A DNA stretch of 64,000 nucleotides from Cerasicoccus sp. TK19100 (GCF_027257155.1 NZ_JAPWDU010000005.1:434001-498000), one strand, 5' to 3'. Shown: positions 49,613 through 59,328, numbered from the stretch's first letter. Numbers and translations are program-made. Notes: generated by a model from the letters alone, not told the origin.

Positions 49613-50784
49613 CGTTCATTCGCCGTGGCAAGTTCTTGCTGAATAAACGCCAGCAGATCGTTGGTATTCTTCTCCATCAGAAAATACTCTGCGAAGCAAA
49701 GCTTGGCGCTGCGTTTCATCTGCGATTTCTCCTCCGGGCTGAGCGATAAAAATTGCTGGAGTAGTGAGCGAACGCCATCAAGGTCATCGTTGGTAACAAT
49801 GCCTGCGCCGCTTTGCTCGACCTCGCGCCAGATGTTTACCTTGTTGCTGATTAGCGCGGGCGTGCCCATCGCCAAGGCCTCGGCTACGACAATGCCGAAG
49901 TTCTCTTGATGCGAAGGCAGCACCATGGCTTCGGCATGAGCGAGTGCGCCCCACTTAGCGGCACCGGTTATCATGCCGGCAAAGTGAATATGTGGATCGC
50001 TCGCGGCGAGCTGCCGAAGCTGGTTCGTGAAACTAGCATCTTGTTCGGGGCCAGCTAAGATTAAGTCGGGCATACACTGTCCGTTTTTCTTTAGCTCGCA
50101 GTAAGCTTTGACGAGTAGGTCCGCGCCTTTTTTTTCATGCAGTCGGCCTAGGTAAAGCAGATAGGGCTGGCCTTGCTTTGCAGGACAAAGTTTATGCCAG
50201 GCATCGTTCATTTCGTCAGTGCTGTAGTCGGGCAATTGTGTCCCGTAGCCGACCACTTGCTCTCGCGCTCGATAGAGCCAGAACGATTGACGGGCTAGAA
50301 TTTTCTCCTCTTCGCAAGTGAATAGCACCGCCCGCGCGTCGCGCAGCACGCGGTACTCAGCCCATGGCCAATAGAGCCATTTCTTGAAATGCTTGAGCGG
50401 GTAGGTGCGCTTAAACCAGGGGTCCATCATCCCGTGGGTAAAGACGAAATACGGTGGCGCGCTCGCGCCCAGCTTGCGTGCCTGACGCCAAACCGCAAAG
50501 CTCGGGTATTGCCAGACGCCATTGACAATGGCGGCGTCGAACTGGCTGAGATGGTTGGCTAGCCAATCATCCAAAGCAGGGCAGTAGCCGTAGCCACTTT
50601 TACCAGGGCCGACCGCGATGAAGTCGCCGGGTAGTTGGATATCGGCGACGGCTGCGGGATCATCAACGGTGACGTGCGTAACCTCGTGGCCCGCCTTGAC
50701 CATAAACTCCGACGACAGGCTAACACCTGCGCTAACGCCGCCACGAAGGGGATCGGCCGAGTGTATGACTTGCAGCAGCTTCAT
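49609..50784 (-). CDS. Glycosyltransferase family 4
   Basis: 391 residues, starting at the ATG at 50784, which overlaps the stop of the upstream gene by 4 bases; an earlier frame start would lie inside that gene. GT-B fold: the N-domain begins MKLLQVIHSADPLRGGVSAG, with FTHGMMDPWFKR near residue 130; the C-domain has LLYLGRLHEKKGADLLVKAY near 231 and the E-x7-E motif in HQENFGIVVAEALAMGTPAL near 318, which holds the nucleotide-sugar. Retaining transferase acting on the cytosolic face of the membrane. The sugar and acceptor cannot be read from the sequence. Confidence 0.87.
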   Translation of the reverse strand: MKLLQVIHSADPLRGGVSAGVSLSSEFMVKAGHEVTHVTVDDPAAVADIQLPGDFIAVGPGKSGYGYCPALDDWLANHLSQFDAAIVNGVWQYPSFAVWRQARKLGASAPPYFVFTHGMMDPWFKRTYPLKHFKKWLYWPWAEYRVLRDARAVLFTCEEEKILARQSFWLYRAREQVVGYGTQLPDYSTDEMNDAWHKLCPAKQGQPYLLYLGRLHEKKGADLLVKAYCELKKNGQCMPDLILAGPEQDASFTNQLRQLAASDPHIHFAGMITGAAKWGALAHAEAMVLPSHQENFGIVVAEALAMGTPALISNKVNIWREVEQSGAGIVTNDDLDGVRSLLQQFLSLSPEEKSQMKRSAKLCFAEYFLMEKNTNDLLAFIQQELATANER

Positions 50785-51926
50785 GGTTGCTGGGTGATGA
50801 TTGCCGATTGGTAAAGGTTCACGTAGGCATCGATCATGGCGTCGGTTGTAAAGCGCTGCGCGTTTTCCAAACCATCGCGCACCAAACTGTCCAATGTCTC
50901 CGGAGCACATAAAGCTTCGTTGATCAAAGCAGCTGCCTGGTGCTCGTTGGCTGGATCGAAAAACAGCGCGGATTGGCAATTGGAACGGAGTGGCTCGATA
51001 TCACTCACGGCGACAGGGCAACCGCAGGCCTGCGCCTCCAACGGCGGCCAACCAAAGCCCTCGGCGATTGACGGGAAAATAAAGCAAGTAGCTTTGCAAT
51101 ACAAAGCTTGAAGCAAGTCATTGCTGGGAAGTTCGATGACGACGACTCTATCTTCATATCCCTGAATTACGTTCAGCAGGTCTTCCGATGGCGGCGGACC
51201 GGCAAAAACCATCTGCAGGTCTGGTTGTAGCTCGAAAATTTTGGCTGCGATACGCATGGCCCCTGCGCGGTTTTTATACCAGCCGTTTCCGCCAACGTGG
51301 AGCAGGTAGCGCGATGAGAGAGGAGCGCCGGATGTTGTCTTAAGGCTGGCGGATTGCAGACGCGCCTCGACCTCTTCAATGGATAGCGGTCGATAGGCAT
51401 GGGGCAGGCCGGAGAGTATGACGCGTGCAGTCTCTTTTGTCTCCGGAGCGAGCTTTGCGAGGTCTTGCCTGGTTGGCTCGGATACGCAAGCAATGGCGGG
51501 TGCATTGCGAAGGTGGTGAAAGATCCAGCGTTGTTGCTGCTGCCCGATGAGAGACTTTTGCTGACCGTCGATAAGCCCCTTCCAGCTCTTGATTGCAAAC
51601 AAGTCATGGCAGGTCACTATGCTGGGGTGTGGTCGAATATGTGGCAGGTAGATCGCGTTGGCGTGGTCGCAAATATGGACGATGTCGGGCTGGACCGTTG
51701 TGAGTGTTTTTTGGAGTGCGCGGGGAGCAAGGATGTATTTATCGATGTAACCGAGCCACTTGCCAAAGCCGCTCTCCGTACTGCGCGCACGTCCGAATGT
51801 TACCGCTGGTTGAAACTGCTCTACGCTGTGGCCAGCGGCTTCCAGCCCGCGCTTCATCATGTGCATGAAGGCGAGCATGCTGTGCTGCCGATCTTGCTGG
51901 TAGTTGCCAATCAGCAGGATCTTCAT
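50781..51926 (-). CDS. Glycosyltransferase family 4, mannosyltransferase-like
   Basis: 381 residues. MKILLIGNYQQDRQHSM opens a GT-B N-domain, ITCHDLFAI-like (here VTCHDLFAIK) lies near residue 108, and the C-domain carries LLHVGGNGWYKNRAGAM and the E-x7-E region EGFGWPPLEAQACGCPV near residue 299. GFGxPPLEAMA-type sequences are typical of WbdA/MtfB-like mannosyl- or rhamnosyltransferases, so a chain-extending role is plausible. Starts 4 bases before the upstream gene stops. Cytosolic or membrane-peripheral. Sugar specificity unknown. Confidence 0.86.
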   Translation of the reverse strand: MKILLIGNYQQDRQHSMLAFMHMMKRGLEAAGHSVEQFQPAVTFGRARSTESGFGKWLGYIDKYILAPRALQKTLTTVQPDIVHICDHANAIYLPHIRPHPSIVTCHDLFAIKSWKGLIDGQQKSLIGQQQQRWIFHHLRNAPAIACVSEPTRQDLAKLAPETKETARVILSGLPHAYRPLSIEEVEARLQSASLKTTSGAPLSSRYLLHVGGNGWYKNRAGAMRIAAKIFELQPDLQMVFAGPPPSEDLLNVIQGYEDRVVVIELPSNDLLQALYCKATCFIFPSIAEGFGWPPLEAQACGCPVAVSDIEPLRSNCQSALFFDPANEHQAAALINEALCAPETLDSLVRDGLENAQRFTTDAMIDAYVNLYQSAIITQQP

Positions 51927-53149
51927 ATGGAACTAACTGCTTGGACAATCGCCTTACGGTAGTTTTCCCAAGTGACTTCCGCGGCCTTTTGCGGTGCGAC
52001 GGCTTGCATCGCTTGAAGTTGCGCGGGGTGATCACGCAGGTACTGCAGCTTTTCTGCAATTGCCTCTGGCGAGCGAATTGGGACCAGAAATCCGGCCTTC
52101 TCGTCGGCGACTAAATCCTCGGCTCCGGCATTGGCGGTAACGATGATTGGCAGCCCGCAAGCGAGTGCTTCCTGTTGCACCAGGGCGCGCCCTTCAACGA
52201 GCGAGGGCAGGGCAAACACATCGCAGCTTTGCATGAGCTTTAATACCTCATCATGCGGGCGTGGCGGGTGGTGAATGAAGCCCGGAAGCTGCTGCTGATA
52301 AAATGTCATCGGTGCCAAGGGACTGCCCAGCACATGCAGCTCAAAATGGTTCGGGTCGAGCAGGTGCATGGCGGCCATTAGATCACCGAGTCCCTTGCGC
52401 TGGCTCATCGAACCGGCGAACAGGACACGCAGTTTGGATGACGCTTTTGCTGACGCAGTTGGCTTAGGTGGGGTGGGCGAGCCAAAGGGAATGACATGGA
52501 CGGGCTTCACTGCGCGGATGCTTTCGGGGATGGAATCTGCTACGAATTGGCTCGGGCAGATAACGGCATCAGCAAGTGCCAGTTCCTCGTCCTTGCGCCG
52601 ATGCTTGGCTGGCGAGTCGTGCACCGCAGTCAGCGTATCGCGCCAGGAAGGCATACGCTCAGACTCTTCCTCCATGATGCGTTTCGAGGTCTGCCAGTGG
52701 GCGATGGGCAGATCGTAAATGCATTTCCAACCAAGCTCCTTGGCGCGCCGAAATGTGGCAAGCGCCCCATCTTCATAAGCATAAACGCGATCGACTTCGC
52801 TGCCTCTATTCAAGCCAGCTGCCACTTCATTATCGAAGTAGCGGTAACACGCATCGAGGCTTGCCCAACCGGTTTCATGGCGAGTCAATGACTCAATGTT
52901 GAGGCGTTGGGCTATGAGTCTCACGATCTCACGGGTGGGGTGCAGTCTGAGGAACGGGCGAAGCTGTTCAGGGTATCGCCGCCGGCTGATTTCTCCCATG
53001 CCTGGTAGTTGTGAGAGGCGTTGAAACGCGTTGCTGCCGCATGACGCAATACTGAGATGCAGCCCACCGAGTGCTTGTGCCTGGTGCAGGGCCACTGCTG
53101 CTTCACGAGCGAAATTATTGCCAGTTGGATGCGCTAGTAGCGTGTTCAC
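51923..53149 (-). CDS. Glycosyltransferase family 4
   Basis: 408 residues. The N-domain starts MNTLLAHPTGNNFAREAAVAL, a form seen in starch-synthase-like GT4 enzymes of surface glycan loci; it contains YAYEDGALATFRRAKELGWK and LPIAHWQ. The C-domain has VLFAGSMSQRKGLGDLMAAM near residue 239 and PSLVEGRALVQQEALACGLPII near 310-331, the E-x7-E motif. Four-base overlaps with both neighbouring genes (ATGA). It should add one sugar in glycan assembly at the inner membrane. Donor unknown. Confidence 0.85.
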   Translation of the reverse strand: MNTLLAHPTGNNFAREAAVALHQAQALGGLHLSIASCGSNAFQRLSQLPGMGEISRRRYPEQLRPFLRLHPTREIVRLIAQRLNIESLTRHETGWASLDACYRYFDNEVAAGLNRGSEVDRVYAYEDGALATFRRAKELGWKCIYDLPIAHWQTSKRIMEEESERMPSWRDTLTAVHDSPAKHRRKDEELALADAVICPSQFVADSIPESIRAVKPVHVIPFGSPTPPKPTASAKASSKLRVLFAGSMSQRKGLGDLMAAMHLLDPNHFELHVLGSPLAPMTFYQQQLPGFIHHPPRPHDEVLKLMQSCDVFALPSLVEGRALVQQEALACGLPIIVTANAGAEDLVADEKAGFLVPIRSPEAIAEKLQYLRDHPAQLQAMQAVAPQKAAEVTWENYRKAIVQAVSSI

Positions 53150-54183
53150 TTTGCGAGAAGTTTACGGTAAAGCGTCGGATAGAAATCCATCGGCGTCAGG
53201 TGAGCTTCGAGTGTGCTGTAGCCGAGCTTCGATAAACGCTGGTATTCATCGCTGTCCATTGCGGCAGCCTGCTCCAATAATCGTGCCAGCTCATCGACAT
53301 TGCCTGGAGTGCAGAGTAAGGCACCAGGGCCTGCGGACTCCGGAAGCCCGCCATCGCGTGTAGCGATGACCGGGATGCCGTTGGCGCGTGCCTCCAGCGG
53401 AGTTAGGCCCATGTCTTCCCGGGTGTTTGCGGGCGCAGCAAGCCAGCGCGCTTCGCGAGTTAAGCGGCGCTTTGTGTCTTCATCGACAAAGCCTTTGAAG
53501 TCGACCTCGATACCCAACCGCTGAGCGAGAGTTTGCAGAGCTTCACGCATTGGGCCGTCGCCAACTATACGTAGCGGATGCTCGGCGCGATTGAGCGATG
53601 CACGGGCATAGGCTTCGATAAGTGTGTCGGCACCTTTGTTGGCGATTAGTCGCGAAATGAAGACAAAGCCACGCCGCTTCTCAATGGGCGAGAAGTTCAT
53701 TTCCAGCCTTGAGACCGTCGGCATGACTCGGTCTTTTACCTCGTCGCGATATCCCCAGGACTGCTGAACAAAATTGGAATTATATAAACGCATGTCAGCC
53801 AGCAGCGCACCGAATTTCCATGAGAGCGTGCGGGCGAAGGGGCGGTCGTAAAGATGATTATGTATAGTCTGGACTAACTTTGCACTGCAAAGCTTTGTCA
53901 TGACTGCGATGTCTGGAGAAGCATTCTGTGCGTGAACGAGGTCCGAGGCACGAATGAGTTTCAATAAATCGCCGGACGATTTGGCGACGATACGATAGGG
54001 AATCTGTGCATCGTCGAGAATACCTTTCAAACGTTGATCTACCTCATGTCCACGGACGAGCTTTAGCGCAAGTGTTGTCGTAAAACCATCGATGGAGCTG
54101 ACATATTTGGCCAGCTCCAGGCAGAAGGCTTCGATGCCGCCATAACTTCCCATGGTGGGCGAAGCTATAAGGATGTGCGTCAT
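53146..54183 (-). CDS. Glycosyltransferase family 4
   Basis: 345 residues from the ATG at 54183, which overlaps the previous gene's stop by 4 bases; the frame extends 39 codons further but into that gene. GT-B fold: MTHILIASPTMGSYGGIEAF, VQTIHNHLYDRP, VFISRLIANKGADTLIEAYARA near 180, and EDMGLTPLEARANGIPVIAT near 274 as the E-x7-E motif. The HNHLYDRP segment and short N-domain suggest a small retaining enzyme such as a Gal- or GlcNAc-transferase, but this is a guess. Membrane-peripheral by family. Confidence 0.85.
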   Translation of the reverse strand: MTHILIASPTMGSYGGIEAFCLELAKYVSSIDGFTTTLALKLVRGHEVDQRLKGILDDAQIPYRIVAKSSGDLLKLIRASDLVHAQNASPDIAVMTKLCSAKLVQTIHNHLYDRPFARTLSWKFGALLADMRLYNSNFVQQSWGYRDEVKDRVMPTVSRLEMNFSPIEKRRGFVFISRLIANKGADTLIEAYARASLNRAEHPLRIVGDGPMREALQTLAQRLGIEVDFKGFVDEDTKRRLTREARWLAAPANTREDMGLTPLEARANGIPVIATRDGGLPESAGPGALLCTPGNVDELARLLEQAAAMDSDEYQRLSKLGYSTLEAHLTPMDFYPTLYRKLLAK

Positions 54184-55019
54184 GGCTTGGATAGCTTGGC
54201 TTGCGCATTCCGCTTTGCGCGAACTAATTCCTCGGTCAAAGAAATGGCTTTGGCCGGCTGGGTGGTTAGCGAAACTACAGCGGTATCGGCGTTCATGCAT
54301 TCGGCTTCCGCGAGGAGGTGTCGGTAGTCCGAGGCAAAATGCCAGACAATGCTTCCGGGTGTAGCTTTCAAATCCTGCGGTGGAAAATCAACGGCGGCGG
54401 GTGACCAGTAGCTGGGCTTTTCCGCCTTGCTGCCGAGTAATGCCCATGCGGTCTGCTCGACGAGTGCGGGAAAGCGTAGGTGCTGTGGTTGTGAAAAAAA
54501 GTAATCCAACAAATCCAGATCGATGATTGCCGGATCGGCAAGTAGTATACCGGCGTTGGCATGGCTGATCAAGGGATGCCCGCCAATGCGCAGGCGCATG
54601 CGATTCAACAAGCTGGGTGAGTAAGCGCTTTGTTGATCGCGCATGCAAACAAACTGGCTTTGTTGTGATGCGCTCACGATGCCGCTAAACGGTCGGAGAA
54701 AGAGAATGTCGGTGTCTAGTATGAGCTTTGGCTGATCGTCCAGTAGGGGGATGTCTAACAGCTTGCGGCACATGACAAACTGCTCGCGAGCACGCTGCAA
54801 ATTTGGGTAGCCATCTAGCGCGGGAATATTACTAATGCGATGGATGGCGCTTGTTTCGATTTTTAAACGCTCACACAGCACGTCGCAATCTTCGGCGGTT
54901 AAGGAACCGTCGTCGAACAGATGCAGGTCGATGTCGTCTCGCGACATTTGAACAAAGGACCCAAGGCATTTCAAGGCCTGCCCAACATCGCGATGGCAGA
55001 TTAGCGAATAGGCGTTCAT
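54180..55019 (-). CDS. Putative GT-A-type glycosyltransferase of uncertain family
   Basis: 279 residues. I do not recognise a close family, but PKLILDTDILFLRPF near residues 95-110 has the D-x-D metal/nucleotide motif of GT-A enzymes (as in GT8/GT32-like proteins), and HLFDDGSLTAEDCDVL near residue 33 resembles the second nucleotide-contact strand. The N-terminus MNAYSLICHRDVGQALKCL is unlike classic GT2 openings. No signal or TM. It overlaps the downstream gene by 4 bases and the upstream gene by 1 base, so its place in the same transcript is clear. Most likely a cytosolic sugar transferase with a rare acceptor. Confidence 0.68.
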   Translation of the reverse strand: MNAYSLICHRDVGQALKCLGSFVQMSRDDIDLHLFDDGSLTAEDCDVLCERLKIETSAIHRISNIPALDGYPNLQRAREQFVMCRKLLDIPLLDDQPKLILDTDILFLRPFSGIVSASQQSQFVCMRDQQSAYSPSLLNRMRLRIGGHPLISHANAGILLADPAIIDLDLLDYFFSQPQHLRFPALVEQTAWALLGSKAEKPSYWSPAAVDFPPQDLKATPGSIVWHFASDYRHLLAEAECMNADTAVVSLTTQPAKAISLTEELVRAKRNAQAKLSKP

Positions 55020-56143
55020 CAGAGACCGAGGATAGCGAGTTGTCGGTTGGCGACTTCGGTCAGCATTGACCTTGGTTCAAAGACCGATGGTTCTTTGAAG
55101 TCATTGGCGGATACACAGTCGATCGTTAGAATTTGATTCTGTGGAAACAAGTTCGGAAAAACTCCGATTGGGCCGCCCCGCTGGAGACAACCAATGATAG
55201 GCACGCCGCGTTCAAGGATGGCGATTGATGTGCCACTCTTGCCAATGCCTTCCAGTGGCGTTGTGGACAAGCCGAAGTCGGCTAATTGAATTGCGCGATC
55301 AATCTCTTCAGGCGGTAATTCCCCACGTCTGCTGAATGAAATGCACGGGAACTCATGCCTGGTAAAATTTTTCCACGCAGATTCGCCACGGTCGATGCGC
55401 CCAATCGACGTAATGACGCAACTTCGCTTTGCGTTACAAAGTGCACCATTGATTGCCCGCAATGCGCGCTCGGCTGGGAAGTCTGTTGCGATTCTACCAA
55501 ACAAAACGATGTTTATCGGTCTATCTTGAGCTCCTCGGGAGGGCATCTGACGTTCGCTTCGATTGAATGGAATGTTCCCAAAGAGCGGCAAGGGTTCGAT
55601 CGTTTTCCCCGTGAGTCGATGGAGGCGCTCCTGGTAGTCAGGGTTGCTGGTCGCAACGGATGCTGCGCGACGAAGATGCTTTGCGAGCAATCTCATTTGT
55701 AACCAGCCAAGAACGCGCTCTTTGAACTTACTTTCTATGCTAAGACCGCACCAGATCTCATGGCACATCCAGTGGATTTTTTGCCGGTTGAAAGTGCTTT
55801 CCAAATGGCGCAGCAGATCAAAGGGCAGTCCCTTGTGATGATAAGCAAAGGGGACATATTGCAAAACTACTTGATATGAGCCGAGGCCTTGTAAAGTTCT
55901 TTGCAGAAACACCGCTTTGTCTTTTGTTGGCATCGTGGCGCACAACCGCAGAGTCTGTATGCCGCTTTGCAGCTCATCTTGGATATCGCCGACATGTTGA
56001 TCAAACAATGCAAACATTCGGCAATTGGCCCCGCGCTGCTGTAGCTCGGTAGCCAACACTCTGGTGTAATCTCCGACGCCATCTTTGCCAGGCTCCAAGC
56101 ATCCGCAGATGAAAACAATCGTCGTTTTAGAGCGTAGGCTCAC
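55019..56143 (-). CDS. GT-B-type glycosyltransferase
   Basis: 374 residues. TTIVFICGCLEPGKDGVGDYTRVLATELQQRG is the GT-B N-domain with the GxGDY nucleotide-loop typical of several group 1 transferases; the C-domain has NIVLFGRIATDFPAERALRAI near 226 and a weak E-x7-E-like segment GIGKSGTSIAILERGVPIIG near 315. The lack of the usual EG(F/M) start of that motif places it on the divergent side of GT4. Contains several cysteines in the N-domain (MCHEIWCGLS). Overlaps the upstream gene by 4 bases. Sugar unknown. Confidence 0.76.
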   Translation of the reverse strand: MSLRSKTTIVFICGCLEPGKDGVGDYTRVLATELQQRGANCRMFALFDQHVGDIQDELQSGIQTLRLCATMPTKDKAVFLQRTLQGLGSYQVVLQYVPFAYHHKGLPFDLLRHLESTFNRQKIHWMCHEIWCGLSIESKFKERVLGWLQMRLLAKHLRRAASVATSNPDYQERLHRLTGKTIEPLPLFGNIPFNRSERQMPSRGAQDRPINIVLFGRIATDFPAERALRAINGALCNAKRSCVITSIGRIDRGESAWKNFTRHEFPCISFSRRGELPPEEIDRAIQLADFGLSTTPLEGIGKSGTSIAILERGVPIIGCLQRGGPIGVFPNLFPQNQILTIDCVSANDFKEPSVFEPRSMLTEVANRQLAILGL

Positions 56144-57015
56144 CTGATCAATTTGTCCTTAATATAGGGAATCAAAACCATGCCCGGGTTCTGAATGCCC
56201 AATGAGAAATGCCGGACCTTATCGCGCATTGTTGGCGTTGGTGCTTGGTGTGGCAGGTATTCTTTACCAAAAATATTCAGCCAGCAGGCTTTCGTTTCGT
56301 CCTGACAAATATCGTTCAGCGTTTCCGACTTGGATTGCGGATGAAAACGATAGTAGCCCATAAATCGGTTAAGCAGCTTAATGGGATGTTTTTGATAAAT
56401 GCGGCAAAAGAAATCGAGATCCAGTGCGAACTTAAGCCCGGCATTGAAGCCCCCTAATTCATAAAAAACTTCTCGCCGCCAGAAGGCGGTTTCGGAGTTA
56501 ATGGTGTAGACATTCTTTTCGGGGTCGAAGGCTCGGCTGCAAGTCCAGCCAGCTATCCGATCATGGGCGTCGATCAATATACGATGCCCGTGAACCAGCA
56601 TTAGATTTGCATCATGATTGAGCGACTGAACTGCATTCGATGCCGCGTCGGGGGCGAGCATGTCATCGCTGTTCAGGAAGGAAACATAGCGCCCTCTGGC
56701 AACGGAAGCTCCTTCGTTGATGGCGGCCGACTGCCCATCGTCCGGGTGGCTGCGCCAATGCGCGAGCGCACCGCTATAGTGGTCGATGATGTCTCGAGAT
56801 TGGTCTGTGCTGCCTGCGTCTAAGACGATGCACTCGACGGAAGGATGAGTTTGGCACAACACTGAGCGTATGGCTGCCTCGAGAAACTCGCCTTGGTTAT
56901 AGCTGGGTATGATCACCGAAACATCCGGCTGGGCTGAAGCCGCGGACTCAACGCTGACTGGGCAACTAAATGGCCAAGCATTTCGTTGAGAAAAAACTGG
57001 GATGTCAGTTGCCAT
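56140..57015 (-). CDS. Glycosyltransferase family 2
   Basis: 291 residues. After a polar N-terminal stretch of about 30 residues comes VSVIIPSYNQGEFLEAAIRSVL, then VLDAGSTDQSRDII and the FLNSDDMLAP segment near residue 112 (the D-D of the D-x-D type, here N-S-D-D), followed by WRREVFYELGGFNAGLKFALDLDFFCRI near 175-200, the acceptor-side ED-like motif with D-L-D. This matches the abundant GT2 group in O-antigen clusters such as WcaE/WbbD-like enzymes. One base separates it from the upstream gene. Specificity unknown. Confidence 0.87.
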   Translation of the reverse strand: MATDIPVFSQRNAWPFSCPVSVESAASAQPDVSVIIPSYNQGEFLEAAIRSVLCQTHPSVECIVLDAGSTDQSRDIIDHYSGALAHWRSHPDDGQSAAINEGASVARGRYVSFLNSDDMLAPDAASNAVQSLNHDANLMLVHGHRILIDAHDRIAGWTCSRAFDPEKNVYTINSETAFWRREVFYELGGFNAGLKFALDLDFFCRIYQKHPIKLLNRFMGYYRFHPQSKSETLNDICQDETKACWLNIFGKEYLPHQAPTPTMRDKVRHFSLGIQNPGMVLIPYIKDKLIR

Positions 57016-57016
57016 A

Positions 57017-58243
57017 TCAGTTCATCATTTCGCGGTAAATCTCGATGGTTTGACGTGCATGTTTGCTCAGGTCGAAATGCGCCTCAGCATGATCACGTGC
57101 ATGTTGCTTGAGCTCGATACGTTCTTCCTTTCGCGTGCCAATAAAGTTCTCAATCTTACGTTGATAAGCTTCGGCTGAGAGGTCGTCGGTGAGCAAGCCA
57201 GTGCGATTATTAATGACCATCTCGGTGACACCGCCCACGGGATTGGCGATGACGGGTGTCCCGCATGCAAGGCTTTCTTGAATGGTTAATGGTAGGTTGT
57301 CTGCGCGTGATGCAAACAGTAGGGCGTCGGCAGCGCGATAGGCTTGCACCTTTGCGTCATCGCTGGTCAGGAGGCCTAGTGCCTTAACGGGAATCTGCTG
57401 GTTCAGCTTAGGCCGTATATCACCGCCGCCGAAGGTGATGACTTGTATCTGCGCCATTAGTTCATCCGATAAGCGATTGAGTGCATCACAGATGATCGTC
57501 TGCGGTTTGCGCGGATCATCCAGATTGGCGCTGCTGAGTAAAAAGACAATGCGGCTAGCCTCAATGCCAAGCGCTTGGCGGGCATGATTCTGATCGGCGG
57601 GCGCATAGGTATTGGTATTAATTCCGTATGGTAGAACCGAAACCGGAATGTGTTTGGCAATGCTTTTCTGCACGCAATCTGCGAGCCATTGACTGGGGGT
57701 AATGATGTGTAACCTGGCTCGCGAAAGCGACCAGCGTTTTAGTTTCCACTCGATAGCAGTCCAATCATGCTTCACTCCAGGATAGACGCCGAGGTGGGGG
57801 CAGGCACCGCAACCGGTTTGCCAGCGACCGCAGTCCATGCTGAATGCACAATGTCCGGTAAATGGCCACATGTCATGCAGGGTCCACACGACTGGCTTTG
57901 CATTGCAAAGCTTGGGCAGCGCCAGAAAATTGAAATAAGCCGGATGCAGGTTGTGCATATGTATGACATCTGCCTGCTGGGCGAACTCACCGCTGATCTG
58001 TGAGAATGTGCTGAGGCGACCGGCACCAATGGTCATGCGGTCCTTCAAGGGACGTTCCAGCAGCCGATCGATGGTAGGACTGGAAACCACTTGGTAGTCA
58101 TCTAGCCGCACTTGGTCGGGTGCGGTTTTGATTAGCCAGTTTACATCAATATTCAATGTCCTCAAGCCATCGGCCAGGCGCTCGGCGGCGATGGTAGCGC
58201 CGCCTCCACCGGTCCGCGTATGGTTAATGAATAAGGCCTTCAT
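57017..58243 (-). CDS. Glycosyltransferase family 4, WcaC-like
   Basis: 408 residues. MKALFINHTRTGGGGATIAA starts the N-domain, and TLHDMWPFTGHCAFSMDCGRWQTGCGACPHL-type cysteine-rich text (about residues 122-152, C-x4-C-x6-C-x2-C) is the signature of the WcaC/WbdC-like GT4 group. C-domain: FLLSSANLDDPRKPQTII and the motif SRADNLPLTIQESLACGTPVIA near 315-336, with E in the position of the first nucleotide ligand changed to D-N. It transfers a hexose during colanic-acid-like or O-antigen synthesis in related clusters. Eight bases follow the upstream stop. Confidence 0.87.
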   Translation of the reverse strand: MKALFINHTRTGGGGATIAAERLADGLRTLNIDVNWLIKTAPDQVRLDDYQVVSSPTIDRLLERPLKDRMTIGAGRLSTFSQISGEFAQQADVIHMHNLHPAYFNFLALPKLCNAKPVVWTLHDMWPFTGHCAFSMDCGRWQTGCGACPHLGVYPGVKHDWTAIEWKLKRWSLSRARLHIITPSQWLADCVQKSIAKHIPVSVLPYGINTNTYAPADQNHARQALGIEASRIVFLLSSANLDDPRKPQTIICDALNRLSDELMAQIQVITFGGGDIRPKLNQQIPVKALGLLTSDDAKVQAYRAADALLFASRADNLPLTIQESLACGTPVIANPVGGVTEMVINNRTGLLTDDLSAEAYQRKIENFIGTRKEERIELKQHARDHAEAHFDLSKHARQTIEIYREMMN

Positions 58244-58251
58244 TTATTACC

Positions 58252-59328
58252 CTATACCGCTTCAATCGCGGTGATGTATTGCTTGGCCATACTTACGTCC
58301 GTGTAGGGGCTGGCCTGCATGGCTCGGTGAATGCTTTCAGCGCGCTGAGGCAGGGCTTCCACGGATTGGGAAAGTCGGAGAAGGATCTTAGTTAACTGAA
58401 TAGGTGCAGCTTTATCGGTGATTAAATCAGGCGCATGCTCTTGAACGAAACCCAAGGCATCGCCAATACCGGGATATACGACCGGTATACAACCGCGACT
58501 CATTGCCTCAAGTAAAGACATTGGCATGCCTTCGTAATTTGAAGTCATTAGGATGGCGTGAGATTCGTCCATCAGCTTCCACACTTCGCCTCGAGGCAAG
58601 GGGCCAGTGATCTCGACTCGTGACTTTGCAGTGCAGAGTTCGCGAGTCAACTTATCCGCAAGCGGACCTTCGCCGACAATCTTTAGCGTAAAATCGACGC
58701 CTTGATCCAATAGCCGATTCGCAATTTCAATTAGATCACTAGCGCGCTTCTGTTTGTCTTCCAGACGTCCGCACCAAATAAGTTTAAGGGGAGCGGAGAG
58801 AGACTTTTTTGGTGATCTTTCTGGCACCGTCACCCCGTTGGTGATGACGGGAGTGGTCTGATTCTCCGTGCCAAAGCAAAATTCGCGCGATTGTTGGCTT
58901 ACAGCAATGGTTGGGCACCAAACATCTTTGTAGGCCAGCCAGCGAGTACGATTGGACTCATCGGGGGCGTGAATCACGCCTACTTGAGTGACTGCCGGAA
59001 GCATCTGCGGTTGTAGCAATGTGAGATGCCCGCACAGATAATTGACCGGTGCCTCCGAGTTCAGCAAGGTGCGCAGTTTGCGCTCTTGGTAGGCGAGCTG
59101 GATGCGTGACCAGTCACGGCCCCGGGGGAAGAGCACGCGAAAAAAATTGGGCAGGTGCGGTATCGTTTTACATGGCGCAAAGAATGCTTGCGCTTCTGGC
59201 GAGATTTGGCGGTCAAATGTGATGAACTCGCAATCGTGGCCCAGCGTCTTTAATCCGTTGGCCAAAAAGTAATGGACTGAGTCCACGCCGGTTGGCTGCT
59301 GGGGAGATACTGCCAGTAAAAATCGCAT
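58252..59328 (-). CDS. Glycosyltransferase family 4
   Basis: 358 residues from the ATG at 59328, seven bases after the upstream acyltransferase stop; an earlier start would overlap that gene widely. MRFLLAVSPQQPTGVDSVHYF opens the N-domain. The C-domain has LIWCGRLEDKQKRASDLIEIA near 178 and SNYEGMPMSLLEAMSRGCIPVV near 262, with the E-x7-E motif intact. The typical WcaL/RfaG-like pattern fits a hexosyltransferase. The gene continues the same leftward operon. Sugar not assignable. Confidence 0.87.
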   Translation of the reverse strand: MRFLLAVSPQQPTGVDSVHYFLANGLKTLGHDCEFITFDRQISPEAQAFFAPCKTIPHLPNFFRVLFPRGRDWSRIQLAYQERKLRTLLNSEAPVNYLCGHLTLLQPQMLPAVTQVGVIHAPDESNRTRWLAYKDVWCPTIAVSQQSREFCFGTENQTTPVITNGVTVPERSPKKSLSAPLKLIWCGRLEDKQKRASDLIEIANRLLDQGVDFTLKIVGEGPLADKLTRELCTAKSRVEITGPLPRGEVWKLMDESHAILMTSNYEGMPMSLLEAMSRGCIPVVYPGIGDALGFVQEHAPDLITDKAAPIQLTKILLRLSQSVEALPQRAESIHRAMQASPYTDVSMAKQYITAIEAV

